A DNA stretch of 64,000 bases, from NCBI RefSeq assembly GCF_014195485.1, contig NZ_JACIBU010000001.1:3224001-3288000 (forward strand). Reading direction: 5' to 3'. Within the stretch, counting starts at the first letter, position 1; each line of letters begins with the position of its first letter. The translations under genes were made by a program, and so were the position numbers. The notes beneath the pieces are model-generated. The model saw only the letters and a list, made by a program, of their open reading frames with translations, was not told where the DNA came from and ran no database searches. Source of the stretch: Modestobacter versicolor. GTDB lineage: Bacteria; Actinomycetota; Actinomycetes; Mycobacteriales; Geodermatophilaceae. This document shows, in pieces, positions 47,684 through 56,973 of the stretch.

Positions 47684-47735
47684 CCCCCTCGCCCCCCACG
47701 CCTCGCTCCGCTCGACGCGGGACCCTGCGAGGGGG
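47684..47735 (+). terminator. First of two tandem terminators after receptor 1
   Basis: CCCCCTCGC (47684-47692) pairs with GCGAGGGGG (47727-47735), a 9-bp perfect stem starting 6 bases after the stop codon. Confidence 0.7.
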
Positions 47736-47761
47736 CCGTTCCAGCCAGTCACCATCGACCC

Positions 47762-47816
47762 CCACGGCCGCTGCCTCGTCCCCTTCCCCGGGCGAGGTGG
47801 CGGCCGTGGTCGTTTT
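47762..47816 (+). terminator. Second tandem terminator after receptor 1
   Basis: CCACGGCCGC (47762-47771) pairs with GCGGCCGTGG (47800-47809), with an inner CCTCG/CGAGG pairing, then TCGTTTT. This is a strong intrinsic terminator with a T-run, ending the cheA-cheW-mcp1 unit. Confidence 0.85.
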
Positions 47817-48090
47817 CCCGGGCCATTCCCGCCGCCCTATCAGCGTCCTTTCTGGTACCGATTGCACGACACGCCGCGAAAAGCGGTAATCGCAGTTTCC
47901 GCAACCCCCACCATGACTCCTGCACCACCGGTGCCACGCCATTCCGGCAGGCGCCGGCAGGGCGACCCAGGCCACTCCGCGAAACCGTCGTCGTCGACTC
48001 GGGGAATGGTCACCACCCCCCGTTCCGCACCCACCGGCGATCCGCTGATCGACCGCCCTGCCCGACCCGCCGCCTCCCAGGAGACCCGCC
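47817..48090 (+). other. Leader/promoter region of receptor 2
   Basis: 274 bp with no supported gene. It holds a relatively AT-rich patch (about 47840-47900) with ACCGATT (47857-47863) followed by CGACAC (47867-47872); the same pair, ACCGATT then CGACAC 4 bases later, is found in front of receptor 3 (49846-49862). A small CCGC-GAAAA-GCGG hairpin lies at 47874-47886. CCATTCC occurs at 47823 and 47939. A promoter is likely, but I cannot fix its position. Confidence 0.4.
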
Positions 48091-49686
48091 ATGCGCTCCC
48101 CCGCCTCGACCCGCCGCTCCGGCTGGTTCGCCGACCGGCCCCTCGCCGTCAAGTTCGGTCTGCTCGTCGGCGTCGTCGTGCTGACGTTCGCGGTCCTGCT
48201 CGGCACCCTGCTCAGCTCCAACGCCGACGTGCACGAGGCGGAGGTGGACAGCGGGCACCTGAACCAGGCGCAGAACCTGGCGCTCCAGCTCGACACCCGG
48301 GCCAGCGAGTTCAAGGTCGACGCGTTCCGCGCGCTGGTCCGCCCCGACCCGGCCGCCGAGCTGCCCAACCTGGCCGACGACGTGGCGACCGCGCAGGGCC
48401 TGCTCGACGAGCTCGCCGCCGTCCCGCTCACCGGGGAGTCGGCGGTCGCGGTGGCCGCGCTGCAGGACAGCTTCGCCACCTACACCGACTCCATCGCGGG
48501 CATCGTGAACGCGGCCGTGGGCAACCAGCTCCAGGCCCGGGCGTCCTACGAGACGATCCAGACCGCGAACGACGTCACCGACGCCGCGGTCAGCGAGGCC
48601 AAGGACGCCCTGGCGGCCGACTACGCGGCGGCCGACGAGCGGATGGAGTCCGCGATCAGCCGGGCGAACACCCTCGGCACGGTCGTGGTGGTCGTGGGCC
48701 TGCTGCTCATCGTCGGGATCAGCCTGCTCACCCTCCGCTCGCTGCGCGGGCCGATCACCCGGGTGAAGGCGTCGCTCGAGGCGATGGCCCGCGGCGACCT
48801 CACCGTCGACTCGGCCGTCACCGCCCGGGACGAGGTCGGCCAGATGGCCACCGCCCTGGGCACCGCCCAGCAGCACCTGCGCACCGTGGTGGCGGGGGTG
48901 GCGGCGTCCGCCGACGCGGTGGCCGCGGCGTCGGAGGAGCTCTCGGCGTCCTCCGCGCAGATCTCCTCCTCGGCGCAGGAGACGTCGGCGCAGTCCGGGG
49001 TGGTCTCCGCCGCCGCCGAGGAGGTCTCCCGCAGCGTGGCGACCGTCGCCGCCGGCGCCGACGAGATGACCGGGGCCATCCGGGAGATCTCGCAGAGCGC
49101 CAACGAGGCCGCCCGGGTGGCCGCCCAGGCGGTCACCGAGGCGCAGGCGACGACCACGACGATCACCAAGCTGGGCACGTCGTCGCAGGAGATCGGCGCC
49201 GTGGTGAAGGCGATCACCAGCATCGCCGAGCAGACCAACCTGCTGGCGCTGAACGCGACCATCGAGGCGGCCCGGGCGGGGGAGGCCGGCAAGGGCTTCG
49301 CCGTGGTCGCGAACGAGGTCAAGGAGCTGGCCCAGGAGACGGCGCGGGCCACCGAGGACATCGCCCGCCGGGTGGAGGCCATCCAGGGCGACACAGCGGG
49401 CGCCGTCGACGCCATCGGCCGGATCAGCGAGATCATCGGCTCGATCAACGACTACCAGCTGACCATCGCCTCCGCGGTGGAGGAGCAGACGGCGACGACG
49501 AACGAGATGTCCCGGTCGGTCCAGGAGGCCGCCAGCGGGTCGACGGAGATCGCCACGAACATCACCGGCGTCTCCACGGCCGCCGCCTCGACCACCCAGT
49601 CGCTGGACCAGACCCGCCAGGCCGTCGACGAGCTGTCCCGGATGGCCAGCGACCTGCGGGGGAGCGTCGCCACCTTCACCTACTGA
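48091..49686 (+). CDS. Methyl-accepting chemotaxis protein 2
   Basis: A 531-aa receptor with TM1 at about 20-42, a four-helix-bundle sensory domain, TM2 at about 196-218, HAMP ([24 protein letters not shown]), and the conserved signalling hairpin tip ([27 protein letters not shown]). It ends ATFTY. The sensory domain is unrelated in sequence to those of receptors 1, 3 and 4, so a different signal is expected. ATG 48091 has AGGAG upstream. It is transcribed on its own, between strong terminators. Its signalling domain is less similar to receptors 1 and 3 at the DNA level. Confidence 0.93.
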   Translation: MRSPASTRRSGWFADRPLAVKFGLLVGVVVLTFAVLLGTLLSSNADVHEAEVDSGHLNQAQNLALQLDTRASEFKVDAFRALVRPDPAAELPNLADDVATAQGLLDELAAVPLTGESAVAVAALQDSFATYTDSIAGIVNAAVGNQLQARASYETIQTANDVTDAAVSEAKDALAADYAAADERMESAISRANTLGTVVVVVGLLLIVGISLLTLRSLRGPITRVKASLEAMARGDLTVDSAVTARDEVGQMATALGTAQQHLRTVVAGVAASADAVAAASEELSASSAQISSSAQETSAQSGVVSAAAEEVSRSVATVAAGADEMTGAIREISQSANEAARVAAQAVTEAQATTTTITKLGTSSQEIGAVVKAITSIAEQTNLLALNATIEAARAGEAGKGFAVVANEVKELAQETARATEDIARRVEAIQGDTAGAVDAIGRISEIIGSINDYQLTIASAVEEQTATTNEMSRSVQEAASGSTEIATNITGVSTAAASTTQSLDQTRQAVDELSRMASDLRGSVATFTY

Positions 49687-49700
49687 CCTGCGCCCGGCCC

Positions 49701-49743
49701 GACGGCCGCCACACCTCCGACGACCGGGGGAGTGGCGGCCGTC
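49701..49743 (+). terminator. Terminator after receptor 2
   Basis: GACGGCCGCCAC (49701-49712) pairs perfectly with GTGGCGGCCGTC (49732-49743): a 12-bp stem 15 bp after the stop codon. Confidence 0.8.
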
Positions 49744-49987
49744 GCCATGTCCGGTCGCCATTCCGGCGGCCATTCTCGGTGTCCGGCAGAAATGGTCGCG
49801 ATGTCGACATGCGGACTCCGGGAAACGGTAGTCCGACGTTTTGGGACCGATTCCAGCGACACGCAGGTGATGTGGTACCCGCCGCTTCCGGAACCACTCA
49901 CCATTGCCCTGCACCGGGACGCTGGAACAGCACCGGTCGCCCTCCGCTCCACCATTCCTCCCGCTCGTCACACCCTGGAGAACGACC
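49744..49987 (+). other. Leader/promoter region of receptor 3
   Basis: 244 bp without a supported gene. It contains TGTCGACA (49802-49809), a hairpin CGGACTCCG/CGGTAGTCCG (49812-49836, one bulged base) followed by ACGTTTT, and ACCGATT with CGACAC (49846-49862). CCATTC occurs at 49758, 49770 and 49952. The hairpin plus T-run could be a leader terminator, which would make this receptor attenuated. Confidence 0.45.
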
Positions 49988-51598
49988 ATGGCACGTACCG
50001 CCGCTCCCGCCCGGCCCACCGCGTGGTGGGGAGACCGCAGCGTGCGGGTCAAGGTGCTCACGACCGCCGGGATCGCCGGGGCGGTGGCGGCCGGCATCGG
50101 CGTGCTGGGCCTCACCGCGCTCAGCGACGCGGCCGGCTCGGCCGACGCGCTGTACGAGAAGAACCTCATCGGGGTGGCCGCGGCCGCCGACATGGACGGG
50201 CTGCTCGGCGACATCCGGGTCAACGTCCGCGACACCATCCTGGGTGCCGACCCGGCCGCCGCCGCGGCCGCGGAGGAGACCCTCGCCGCCGACATGGCCG
50301 ACGCCATCGCGGTCTACGCCGACGGTGGGCTGGAGCCGGAGAAGCAGGCGATCGTCGACGACATCGAGACGCAGCTGGCCGACTACGTCGCCTTCCAGCA
50401 GCAGGTGCTGCTGCCGCTGTCGGCGAAGGCGGACTACGGCACCTGGATCACCCAGAACGCGACCACCGGCGCGCCGCTGGCCACCGCGATCAGCGACGGC
50501 ATCCAGCAGCTGCGCGACATGGAGGCCGCCGAGGCCGAGGCGGCCGCCGCGCAGATCCGCGGCGACTACGAGTCCCAGCGCACCACCTCGCTGCTGATCA
50601 TGCTGGTCGGGATCGCGGTCGCGCTCGGGCTCGGCTGGCTGGTCGCCTCCGGGATCGCCCGGTCGACGGCCAAGGTCAAGGCGGTGGCCGAGGGGCTCGC
50701 CGAGGGCGACCTGACCCGCACCTCCGGGCTCACCAGCCAGGACGAGCTCGGCCAGATGGGCCAGGCGCTCGACTCCGCGGTCGTCGGCCTCCGCTCGGTG
50801 ATGGCCTCCGTGGTCGCCTCGTCCGACGCGGTGGCGGCTGCCTCGGAGGAGCTGTCGGCGTCCTCGGCGCAGATCTCGGCCTCGGCCGAGGAGACCTCCG
50901 CGCAGTCCGGTGTCGTCTCCGCCGCTGCGGAGGAGGTCTCCCGCAACGTGGCCACCGTCGCCGCGGGTGCGGAGGAGATGGGTGCCTCGATCCGGGAGAT
51001 CAGCCAGAACGCCAACGAGGCCGCCCGGGTCGCCGCCCAGGCGGTGGGGGAGGCGGAGGCCACCACCCAGACGATCACCAAGCTCGGCGTCTCCTCGCAG
51101 GAGATCGGCAACGTGGTCAAGGTGATCACCTCGATCGCCGAGCAGACCAACCTGCTGGCCCTCAACGCCACCATCGAGGCGGCCCGGGCCGGCGAGGCGG
51201 GCAAGGGCTTCGCCGTCGTCGCCAACGAGGTCAAGGAGCTCGCCCAGGAGACGGCGCGGGCCACCGAGGACATCGCCCGCCGGGTGGAGGCCATCCAGGG
51301 TGACACCGGCGGCGCCGTGTCGGCCATCGGCCGGATCAGCGAGATCATCGGCTCGATCAACGACTTCCAGCTGACCATCGCCAGCGCGGTGGAGGAGCAG
51401 ACCGCGACCACCAACGAGATGTCCCGCTCGGTCCAGGAGGCCGCCGGCGGCTCCACCGAGATCGCCGCCAACATCACCGGCGTCTCCTCGGCGGCCAGCA
51501 GCACCACGCAGGCGCTGGGCCAGACCCGGCAGGCCGTCGACGAGCTGTCCCGGATGGCCAGCGACCTGCGGGGGAGCGTGGCCCGCTTCACCTTCTGA
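49988..51598 (+). CDS. Methyl-accepting chemotaxis protein 3
   Basis: A 536-aa receptor. TM1 at about 20-38; a typical 4HB_MCP sensory domain ([23 protein letters not shown]); TM2 at about 199-221; HAMP ([25 protein letters not shown]); signalling hairpin with the standard tip; ends ARFTF. ATG 49988 has GGAG 8 bases upstream. Large parts of the signalling domain are almost identical in DNA to receptor 1, although receptor 2 lies between them. Confidence 0.93.
   Translation: MARTAAPARPTAWWGDRSVRVKVLTTAGIAGAVAAGIGVLGLTALSDAAGSADALYEKNLIGVAAAADMDGLLGDIRVNVRDTILGADPAAAAAAEETLAADMADAIAVYADGGLEPEKQAIVDDIETQLADYVAFQQQVLLPLSAKADYGTWITQNATTGAPLATAISDGIQQLRDMEAAEAEAAAAQIRGDYESQRTTSLLIMLVGIAVALGLGWLVASGIARSTAKVKAVAEGLAEGDLTRTSGLTSQDELGQMGQALDSAVVGLRSVMASVVASSDAVAAASEELSASSAQISASAEETSAQSGVVSAAAEEVSRNVATVAAGAEEMGASIREISQNANEAARVAAQAVGEAEATTQTITKLGVSSQEIGNVVKVITSIAEQTNLLALNATIEAARAGEAGKGFAVVANEVKELAQETARATEDIARRVEAIQGDTGGAVSAIGRISEIIGSINDFQLTIASAVEEQTATTNEMSRSVQEAAGGSTEIAANITGVSSAASSTTQALGQTRQAVDELSRMASDLRGSVARFTF
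50798..51042 (+). repeat. Gene-conversion tract shared with receptor 1 (copy 2)
   Basis: 243 of 245 bp identical to 46878-47122, with a second tract at 51101-51285. Both tracts keep a constant offset of 3920 bp. Confidence 0.85.
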
Positions 51599-51600
51599 CC

Positions 51601-51639
51601 CCAGCAGCACGACCCAGCAGCACGACCCAGCAGCACGAC
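51601..51639 (+). repeat. 13-bp tandem repeat, three perfect copies
   Basis: CCAGCAGCACGAC occurs three times head to tail between the receptor 3 stop and its terminator. It is outside any gene and may vary in copy number between strains. Confidence 0.9.
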
Positions 51640-51640
51640 C

Positions 51641-51671
51641 GAGCCGCGCGGACCCCTGGTCCGCGCGGCTC
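51641..51671 (+). terminator. Terminator after receptor 3
   Basis: GAGCCGCGCGGACC pairs perfectly with GGTCCGCGCGGCTC, a 14-bp stem with a 3-base loop (CCT). Confidence 0.85.
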
Positions 51672-51855
51672 CGTCGTTCCCGGGCCGGTGACCGCCCTTG
51701 TCGACACGTCGCCAGCTGCGCGCGGTCACCGGTGTTTCTGCAGGTGGGAGGCGCGACACGCCTTGCGCCTGCGCGTCGGGGAGCCGGCGGCTGCCGCACG
51801 ATCTGTGCCACCACGCCGGTCCCACCGGCCCCAGCAGTCCCAGGAGGCACGTCCC
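51672..51855 (+). other. Leader/promoter region of receptor 4
   Basis: 184 bp without a supported gene. CCGGTGACCGC (51685-51695) and GCGGTCACCGG (51722-51732) form an 11-bp perfect inverted repeat with a 26-base loop that contains TGTCGACA (51699-51706). The right arm is followed by TGTTTCTGC. It may be an operator or a leader hairpin. Confidence 0.45.
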
Positions 51856-53460
51856 GTGAGCGCACCATCCGTCGTCGCCCGGTTCCGCGACCGCGGCATC
51901 ATGGCCAAGATCGTCGCGGCCGTCCTGGTGGCCGTCCTGGTGGCCGTGGGCGTCGGGCTGGTGGGCCTGCGCAGCCTCGGCAGCTCGGCCGCGGCGACCG
52001 AGAGCATGTACACCGACGAGCTGGTCGGCACCGTCGACGTCGAGGCCGTCCGCGCCGAGCTCTACGCGCTCCGGCTGTCGTCGGTGAACTACGCCGTGGC
52101 CACCGAGCAGTCGGCCAAGCAGTCCTACATGGGCGACCGCCAGGAGGCCTACGAGGGCCTGGCCAAGGCCGCCTCGCACTACCTGGCCACCCACCCCACC
52201 GCGGAGAGCCGGGAGCTGATCGACCACGCGCTGGGGCAGGTCAACCACTACAAGCAGGCGATGCCCGCCCTCGACGAGCTGGCCGACGCCGGCGACCTGA
52301 CCGCCTGGTCGGAGATGCGCGAGACCGTCGTCGCACCGATCGCCGCCTCGATCATCTCCGACCTCGACCGGCTCGCCACGCTGCGCCAGGAGGCCGCCGC
52401 CGGCAGCGCCGACGAGGCCAGCGCCTCCTACGACCGCACCCGCTGGGTGCTGATCGCCGTGATCGCCGCCGGCGCGCTGGCGGCGCTGGGCTTCGGGGTG
52501 CTGGTGGCCCGCCGGATCACCGGCGCGCTGCGCCGGGTGCAGTCGGCGGCCGAGGGGCTCGCCGAGGGCGACCTCACCCGCACGGCCGGCGTCACCACCC
52601 GCGACGAGGTGGGCCGCACGGGTGCCGCGCTGGACGGCGCGATGGCCGAGCTGCGGGCGGTGATGAGCTCGGTCGTCGCCTCGGCCGACGCCGTCGCCGC
52701 CTCGTCGGGGCAGCTGTCGGCCTCGGCGGCGGAGATCTCCACCTCGGCGGAGGAGACCGCGGTGCAGTCCGGCGTCGTCTCCGCGGCCGCCGGGGAGGTG
52801 TCGCGGAACGTGGCCACCGTGGCGGCCGGCGCGGAGGAGATGGGCGCCTCGATCCGGGAGATCAGCCAGAACGCCAACGACGCCGCCCAGGTCGCGGCCC
52901 GGGCGGTCACCGAGGCCGAGCAGACGACCGCCACGATCACCCAGCTGGGCGTCTCCTCCCGGGAGATCGGGGCGGTGGTCAAGACCATCACCAGCATCGC
53001 CGAGCAGACCAACCTGCTGGCGCTGAACGCCACCATCGAGGCGGCGCGGGCGGGGGAGGCCGGCAAGGGCTTCGCGGTCGTCGCCAACGAGGTCAAGGAG
53101 CTGGCCCAGGAGACGGCGCGGGCGACCGAGGACATCGCTCGCCGGGTCGAGGCGATCCAGGGCGACACCACGCGGGCGGTGCAGGCGATCACCGGGATCT
53201 CCACCGTCATCGGCTCGATCAACGACATCCAGCTGACCATCGCCAGCGCGGTGGAGGAGCAGACGGCGACGACGAGCGAGATGTCCCGGTCGGTGCAGGA
53301 GGCCGCCAGCGGCTCGACGGAGATCGCCACGAGCATCACCGGCGTCTCGACGGCCGCGGCGTCCACCACCCGGTCGCTGGGGCAGACCCGCCAGGCCGTC
53401 GACGAGCTGTCCCGGATGGCCGGCGACCTGCGCGGCAGCGTCGCCCGCTTCACCTTCTGA
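51856..53460 (+). CDS. Methyl-accepting chemotaxis protein 4
   Basis: A 534-aa receptor. TM1 at about 16-35; four-helix sensory domain ([23 protein letters not shown]); TM2 at about 196-218; HAMP ([26 protein letters not shown]); signalling hairpin with the usual tip; ends ARFTF. GTG 51856 has AGGAGG 8 bases upstream; the longer frame starting at 51688 runs back through the leader repeats. Several residues that are conserved in the other three receptors differ (for example [11 protein letters not shown] for [11 protein letters not shown]). Confidence 0.92.
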   Translation: MSAPSVVARFRDRGIMAKIVAAVLVAVLVAVGVGLVGLRSLGSSAAATESMYTDELVGTVDVEAVRAELYALRLSSVNYAVATEQSAKQSYMGDRQEAYEGLAKAASHYLATHPTAESRELIDHALGQVNHYKQAMPALDELADAGDLTAWSEMRETVVAPIAASIISDLDRLATLRQEAAAGSADEASASYDRTRWVLIAVIAAGALAALGFGVLVARRITGALRRVQSAAEGLAEGDLTRTAGVTTRDEVGRTGAALDGAMAELRAVMSSVVASADAVAASSGQLSASAAEISTSAEETAVQSGVVSAAAGEVSRNVATVAAGAEEMGASIREISQNANDAAQVAARAVTEAEQTTATITQLGVSSREIGAVVKTITSIAEQTNLLALNATIEAARAGEAGKGFAVVANEVKELAQETARATEDIARRVEAIQGDTTRAVQAITGISTVIGSINDIQLTIASAVEEQTATTSEMSRSVQEAASGSTEIATSITGVSTAAASTTRSLGQTRQAVDELSRMAGDLRGSVARFTF

Positions 53461-53613
53461 GTGACCCGGTTTCGACTCTGGGTAGTCGGGTACTGACGCT
53501 GTGATCTGAACACGCGTCCGTCGTCCGTTCGCTGTCCTGCGAGCGGGTGACGGCCGCGTGGCACATGGTGGTCGGTGCGCCCACGATTGCCTGACCACTT
53601 CCCTGGAGGCGAC
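53461..53613 (+). other. Gap between receptor 4 and the 306-aa protein
   Basis: 153 bp; only a CGACT-CTGGGT-AGTCG hairpin just after the receptor 4 stop is visible. No convincing promoter was seen. Confidence 0.3.
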
Positions 53614-54534
53614 GTGCCCTACTCCCTGGTCAGCGCAGCGACGCTCGGCTTCGACCTGGTCCGCCTGCCCGCGGGGCGGCAGGTCGCCGACGTGCTGCTC
53701 ACCGGACTCGGTGCCGACGCCCCGACCCTGCACCGCCTGGCCGCCGGCCACCCCGCCGCCGGCCGCTCGGCCACCGAGCGCGCGGCGCACGCCCTCCGCG
53801 CCCGCCGGGCCCACGAGCTGGCCGCCGCCGGGGTCCCGCAGCTGCGGGACATGTCCGACGCCGGGAGCGAGGGCGAGGGCGAGGACCGCTCCGCCCGGCT
53901 GGTCGCCCTCCTCGAGCGCGGCACGATCGGCAGCACCCCGGCCCTCGAGCGGCTGGTGCGCGACGACGTCCTGGGCCCCGAGCACCCCGTCGTGGCCGAC
54001 CTCGACCCGGCCGTCGCGACGCTCGCCGCCGACGTGCTGGCCGATGCCGCCACCGGCTGGTGGGCCGCCGAGGCGCTGACCGACCCGGTGCGCACCGAGC
54101 TGACCGGGCCGTACGCGACCGTCGCCGCCTGGGAGCCCCTCGCCGGCCCCGACCTCGGACCGGCCGCCCCCGCCCTGGACGAGCTGCTCGGTGAGCTGCG
54201 CGGGCTGGAGGAGGCCGGTCGCCGCCGCTGGCGGCTGGCGGTCGACGCCACCCGCGCCCAGCGCCGCCCGTGGGCGGCGGCCATGCACGGTGCTGCCTGG
54301 GCAGCGCACGTCTCCGGCCGCACCCGGACGCTGGCCGCGGCGCAGCTGATGGCGGTCCAGGCCTTCGCCGACAGCGGGTTCTCCTCCCGCGACGGCGCGG
54401 AGGGCGTCTGGAACGCGCTGGCCGGCTGCGTGCAGGGCCTGGCGATGAGCGACCTGCTCGACGAGGAGTCGCTGACCGTCCTGGGCACCCCTTGGCAGAT
54501 GGTGACGGGCAGGTCGCTCCCGCTCGTGCGGTGA
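53614..54534 (+). CDS. Unrecognised 306-aa soluble protein inside the chemotaxis cluster
   Basis: I do not recognise this protein. It has no signal peptide or membrane segment and appears mainly helical, rich in Ala, Leu and Arg. Visible pieces: LGFDLVRLPAGRQVADVLLTGLGADAP at the start, an acidic GSEGEGED patch near 90, WWAAEALTDPVRTELTGPYATVAAWE in the middle, and AAQLMAVQAFADSGFSSRDGAEGVWNALAGC near the end. GTG 53614 has GGAGG 4 bases upstream. Its place between the receptors and cheB, on the same strand, suggests an accessory chemotaxis role, but nothing in the sequence proves it. Confidence 0.6.
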   Translation: MPYSLVSAATLGFDLVRLPAGRQVADVLLTGLGADAPTLHRLAAGHPAAGRSATERAAHALRARRAHELAAAGVPQLRDMSDAGSEGEGEDRSARLVALLERGTIGSTPALERLVRDDVLGPEHPVVADLDPAVATLAADVLADAATGWWAAEALTDPVRTELTGPYATVAAWEPLAGPDLGPAAPALDELLGELRGLEEAGRRRWRLAVDATRAQRRPWAAAMHGAAWAAHVSGRTRTLAAAQLMAVQAFADSGFSSRDGAEGVWNALAGCVQGLAMSDLLDEESLTVLGTPWQMVTGRSLPLVR

Positions 54535-54560
54535 TGCCCACTGATCCACCGCGATAGCGC

Positions 54561-54588
54561 TCAACTTGTCCTCGGCGGATGCCGATGA
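54561..54588 (+). promoter_or_regulatory. Possible FliA/WhiG-type promoter of the cheB operon
   Basis: TCAA (54561-54564) and GCCGATGA (54581-54588) are separated by 16 bp, close to the motility-sigma consensus TAAA-N15-GCCGATAA. It lies 47 bp upstream of cheB. Confidence 0.4.
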
Positions 54589-54635
54589 GGTTGTGAGCGG
54601 CCCAACCGGCCGGACCATCGGCTGCGGGGGAACGC

Positions 54636-55766
54636 GTGGAACAGATCAAGGTGATGGTCGTCGACGACTCCGTCGTCGTCCGCAAGATCGTGACCGACGT
54701 CCTCTCCGAGGACCCGATGATCACCGTCGTCGGCACGGCGCCCAACGGCCGGCTGGCCGTGACCAAGCTCGAGCAGCTCAAGCCCGACCTGGTCACGATG
54801 GACATCGAGATGCCGGACATGAACGGCATCGAGGCGGTGCGCGCCATCCGCGCCACCCGCAGCCGCGTGCCGATCATCATGTTCAGCACGCTGACCGAGC
54901 GCGGGGCGTCCGCCACCCTGGACGCGCTGTCGGCCGGCGCCAACGACTACGTGACCAAGCCGGCCAACGTCGGCAGCGTCGCCCAGTCGATGGAGAGCGT
55001 GCGCCAGCAGCTCGTCCCCAAGATCAAGGCCCTCACCGGCCGCCCGATCAGCAGCGGCCCCGCGGCCGCCCCGGTCGCGGCCCCGGTCGCCGTCCGCCCC
55101 CCGGTGGCGCGCACGGGCCCGGCCAAGGAGCCGGCCGTGCTCGTCATCGGCTCGTCCACCGGCGGGCCCGAGGCGCTGACCAAGGTGCTGCCGCTGCTGC
55201 CGGCCTCGCTGCCGGTGCCGGTCCTGCTCGTCCAGCACATGCCGCCCGTCTTCACCCGCCAGTTCGCCCAGCGGCTGGACCGGCTGTGTCCGCTCACCGT
55301 GGTCGAGGCCGGTGACGGCACCCCGCTCGCGCCCGGCACGGTGCACATCGCCCCCGGCGACTTCCACCTGACCATCGGCACCAGCGGTGCCGCCCGGCGG
55401 ACGGCGCTGAACCAGGCCCCGCCGGAGAACTTCTGCCGCCCCGCCGTCGACGTGCTCTTCCGCTCCGCCGTCGCCGCCTACGGCGGTGCCGTGCTGGGCG
55501 TCGTCCTCACCGGCATGGGCTCCGACGGGCGCATCGGCGCCGGCCAGATCCGCGAGGCCGGCGGCACCGTCATCGCCCAGGACCAGGCGACCTCCGTCGT
55601 CTGGGGCATGCCCGGGGCGGTCACCCAGGCCGGCTTCGCCGACGAGGTCCTCCCGCTGGGCCGGGTCGCCGAGGCGATCATCCGGCTCCTGCCCACCCCC
55701 CGTCCCGCGGCCGCCTTCGCCGCAGCCCGCACCGGCGCCGCAGCCGGAATCGGAGGCACCCGGTGA
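54636..55766 (+). CDS. cheB: Chemotaxis response regulator and methylesterase CheB
   Basis: Removes methyl groups from receptor glutamates (and deamidates glutamines) when phosphorylated by CheA. The 376-aa protein has an N-terminal receiver (VVDDS, phospho-acceptor Asp56 in TMDIEMPDMNG, Lys in VTKPAN), a Pro/Ala linker, and a C-terminal esterase with the triad Ser in IGSSTGGPEAL, His in VQHMPPVFT and Asp in TGMGSDG. GTG 54636. First gene of cheB-cheR-cheY-cheX-cheY-cheX-like; it overlaps cheR by 4 bp. Confidence 0.96.
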   Translation: MEQIKVMVVDDSVVVRKIVTDVLSEDPMITVVGTAPNGRLAVTKLEQLKPDLVTMDIEMPDMNGIEAVRAIRATRSRVPIIMFSTLTERGASATLDALSAGANDYVTKPANVGSVAQSMESVRQQLVPKIKALTGRPISSGPAAAPVAAPVAVRPPVARTGPAKEPAVLVIGSSTGGPEALTKVLPLLPASLPVPVLLVQHMPPVFTRQFAQRLDRLCPLTVVEAGDGTPLAPGTVHIAPGDFHLTIGTSGAARRTALNQAPPENFCRPAVDVLFRSAVAAYGGAVLGVVLTGMGSDGRIGAGQIREAGGTVIAQDQATSVVWGMPGAVTQAGFADEVLPLGRVAEAIIRLLPTPRPAAAFAAARTGAAAGIGGTR

Positions 55767-56587
55767 CCCTCACCGCCACGAGCTTCGACTGGGTGCGCCA
55801 GCTGGTGCACCGCGAGAGCGCGATCGTCCTGCAGCCCGGCAAGGAGTACCTGGTCGAGGCCCGGCTGCTGCCGATGGCCCAGCAGCTGGGCTGCGCCGGC
55901 GTCAGCGAGCTCGTCGAGTCCGTCCGCAGCCACCCCGACCCGGCCAAGACCCGGCGGATCGTCGAGGCGCTGACCACCAACGAGACGTCGTGGTTCCGCG
56001 ACGGCGACCCGTTCACCGCCTTCACCGGCACGGTGCTGCCGCAGCTGCTGGCCGCCCGCCGCCCGGACGAGCGGCTGCAGATCTGGTCGGCCGCCTGCTC
56101 CAGCGGGCAGGAGGCGTACACGATCGCGATGCTGCTGTCCGACGCGCTGCCGAACGCCGCGACCCGGGTGTCGATCACCGCCACCGACCTGTCGCGGCAG
56201 ATGGTCGAGCGCACCCGGGCCGGCCGGTTCAGCCAGCTCGAGGTCAACCGGGGCCTGCCGGCCTCGATGCTCGTGCGGCACTTCACCCGCGCCGGCAACG
56301 AGTGGGAGATCTCGCCCACGCTGCGCCGGATGGTCACCGCCAGCGAGTGCAACCTCGCCGCACCGCTGCCGCGGCTGGGCCCGTTCGACGTGGTCTACCT
56401 GCGCAACGTGCTCATCTACTTCGACCTGCCCACCAAGCAGCAGATCCTGACGCGCGTGCGCCAGATCATGCGCCCTGACGGGTGGCTGTTCCTGGGCGCT
56501 GCCGAGACCACGCTCGGGGTCGACGACAACTGGGAGCGGGTCGTCCTCGGCCGCGGCTCCGCGTACCGCCCACGGAAGGGAGCCTGA
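55763..56587 (+). CDS. cheR: Chemotaxis protein methyltransferase CheR
   Basis: A 274-aa SAM-dependent methyltransferase for receptor glutamates. It has the N-terminal helical domain, then TTNETSWFRDGDPF, the SAM loop IWSAACSSGQEAYTIAML (the more usual GCSTGEE is replaced by ACSSGQE), TATDLS and YLRNVLIYFD. The receptors in this window lack a C-terminal pentapeptide, consistent with docking-free methylation. GTG 55763 overlaps the cheB stop (GTGA). Confidence 0.95.
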   Translation: MTLTATSFDWVRQLVHRESAIVLQPGKEYLVEARLLPMAQQLGCAGVSELVESVRSHPDPAKTRRIVEALTTNETSWFRDGDPFTAFTGTVLPQLLAARRPDERLQIWSAACSSGQEAYTIAMLLSDALPNAATRVSITATDLSRQMVERTRAGRFSQLEVNRGLPASMLVRHFTRAGNEWEISPTLRRMVTASECNLAAPLPRLGPFDVVYLRNVLIYFDLPTKQQILTRVRQIMRPDGWLFLGAAETTLGVDDNWERVVLGRGSAYRPRKGA

Positions 56588-56589
56588 CG

Positions 56590-56969
<380 letters not shown>

Positions 56970-56973
<4 letters not shown>

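Noticed and set aside
47857-49862. FliA-type promoters at ACCGATT before receptors 2 and 3
   Set aside because: The -10-like words are shared, but no TAAA-like -35 is found at 15-16 bp, so they are only mentioned as a shared motif.
51601-51639. CRISPR-like array
   Set aside because: The three 13-bp units are directly adjacent with no spacers, so this is a simple tandem repeat.
46071-53460. The four similar receptor genes as a mobile element or recent tandem duplication
   Set aside because: No transposase, terminal repeats or target duplications; sensory domains are fully diverged, so paralogy with local gene conversion explains the pattern.
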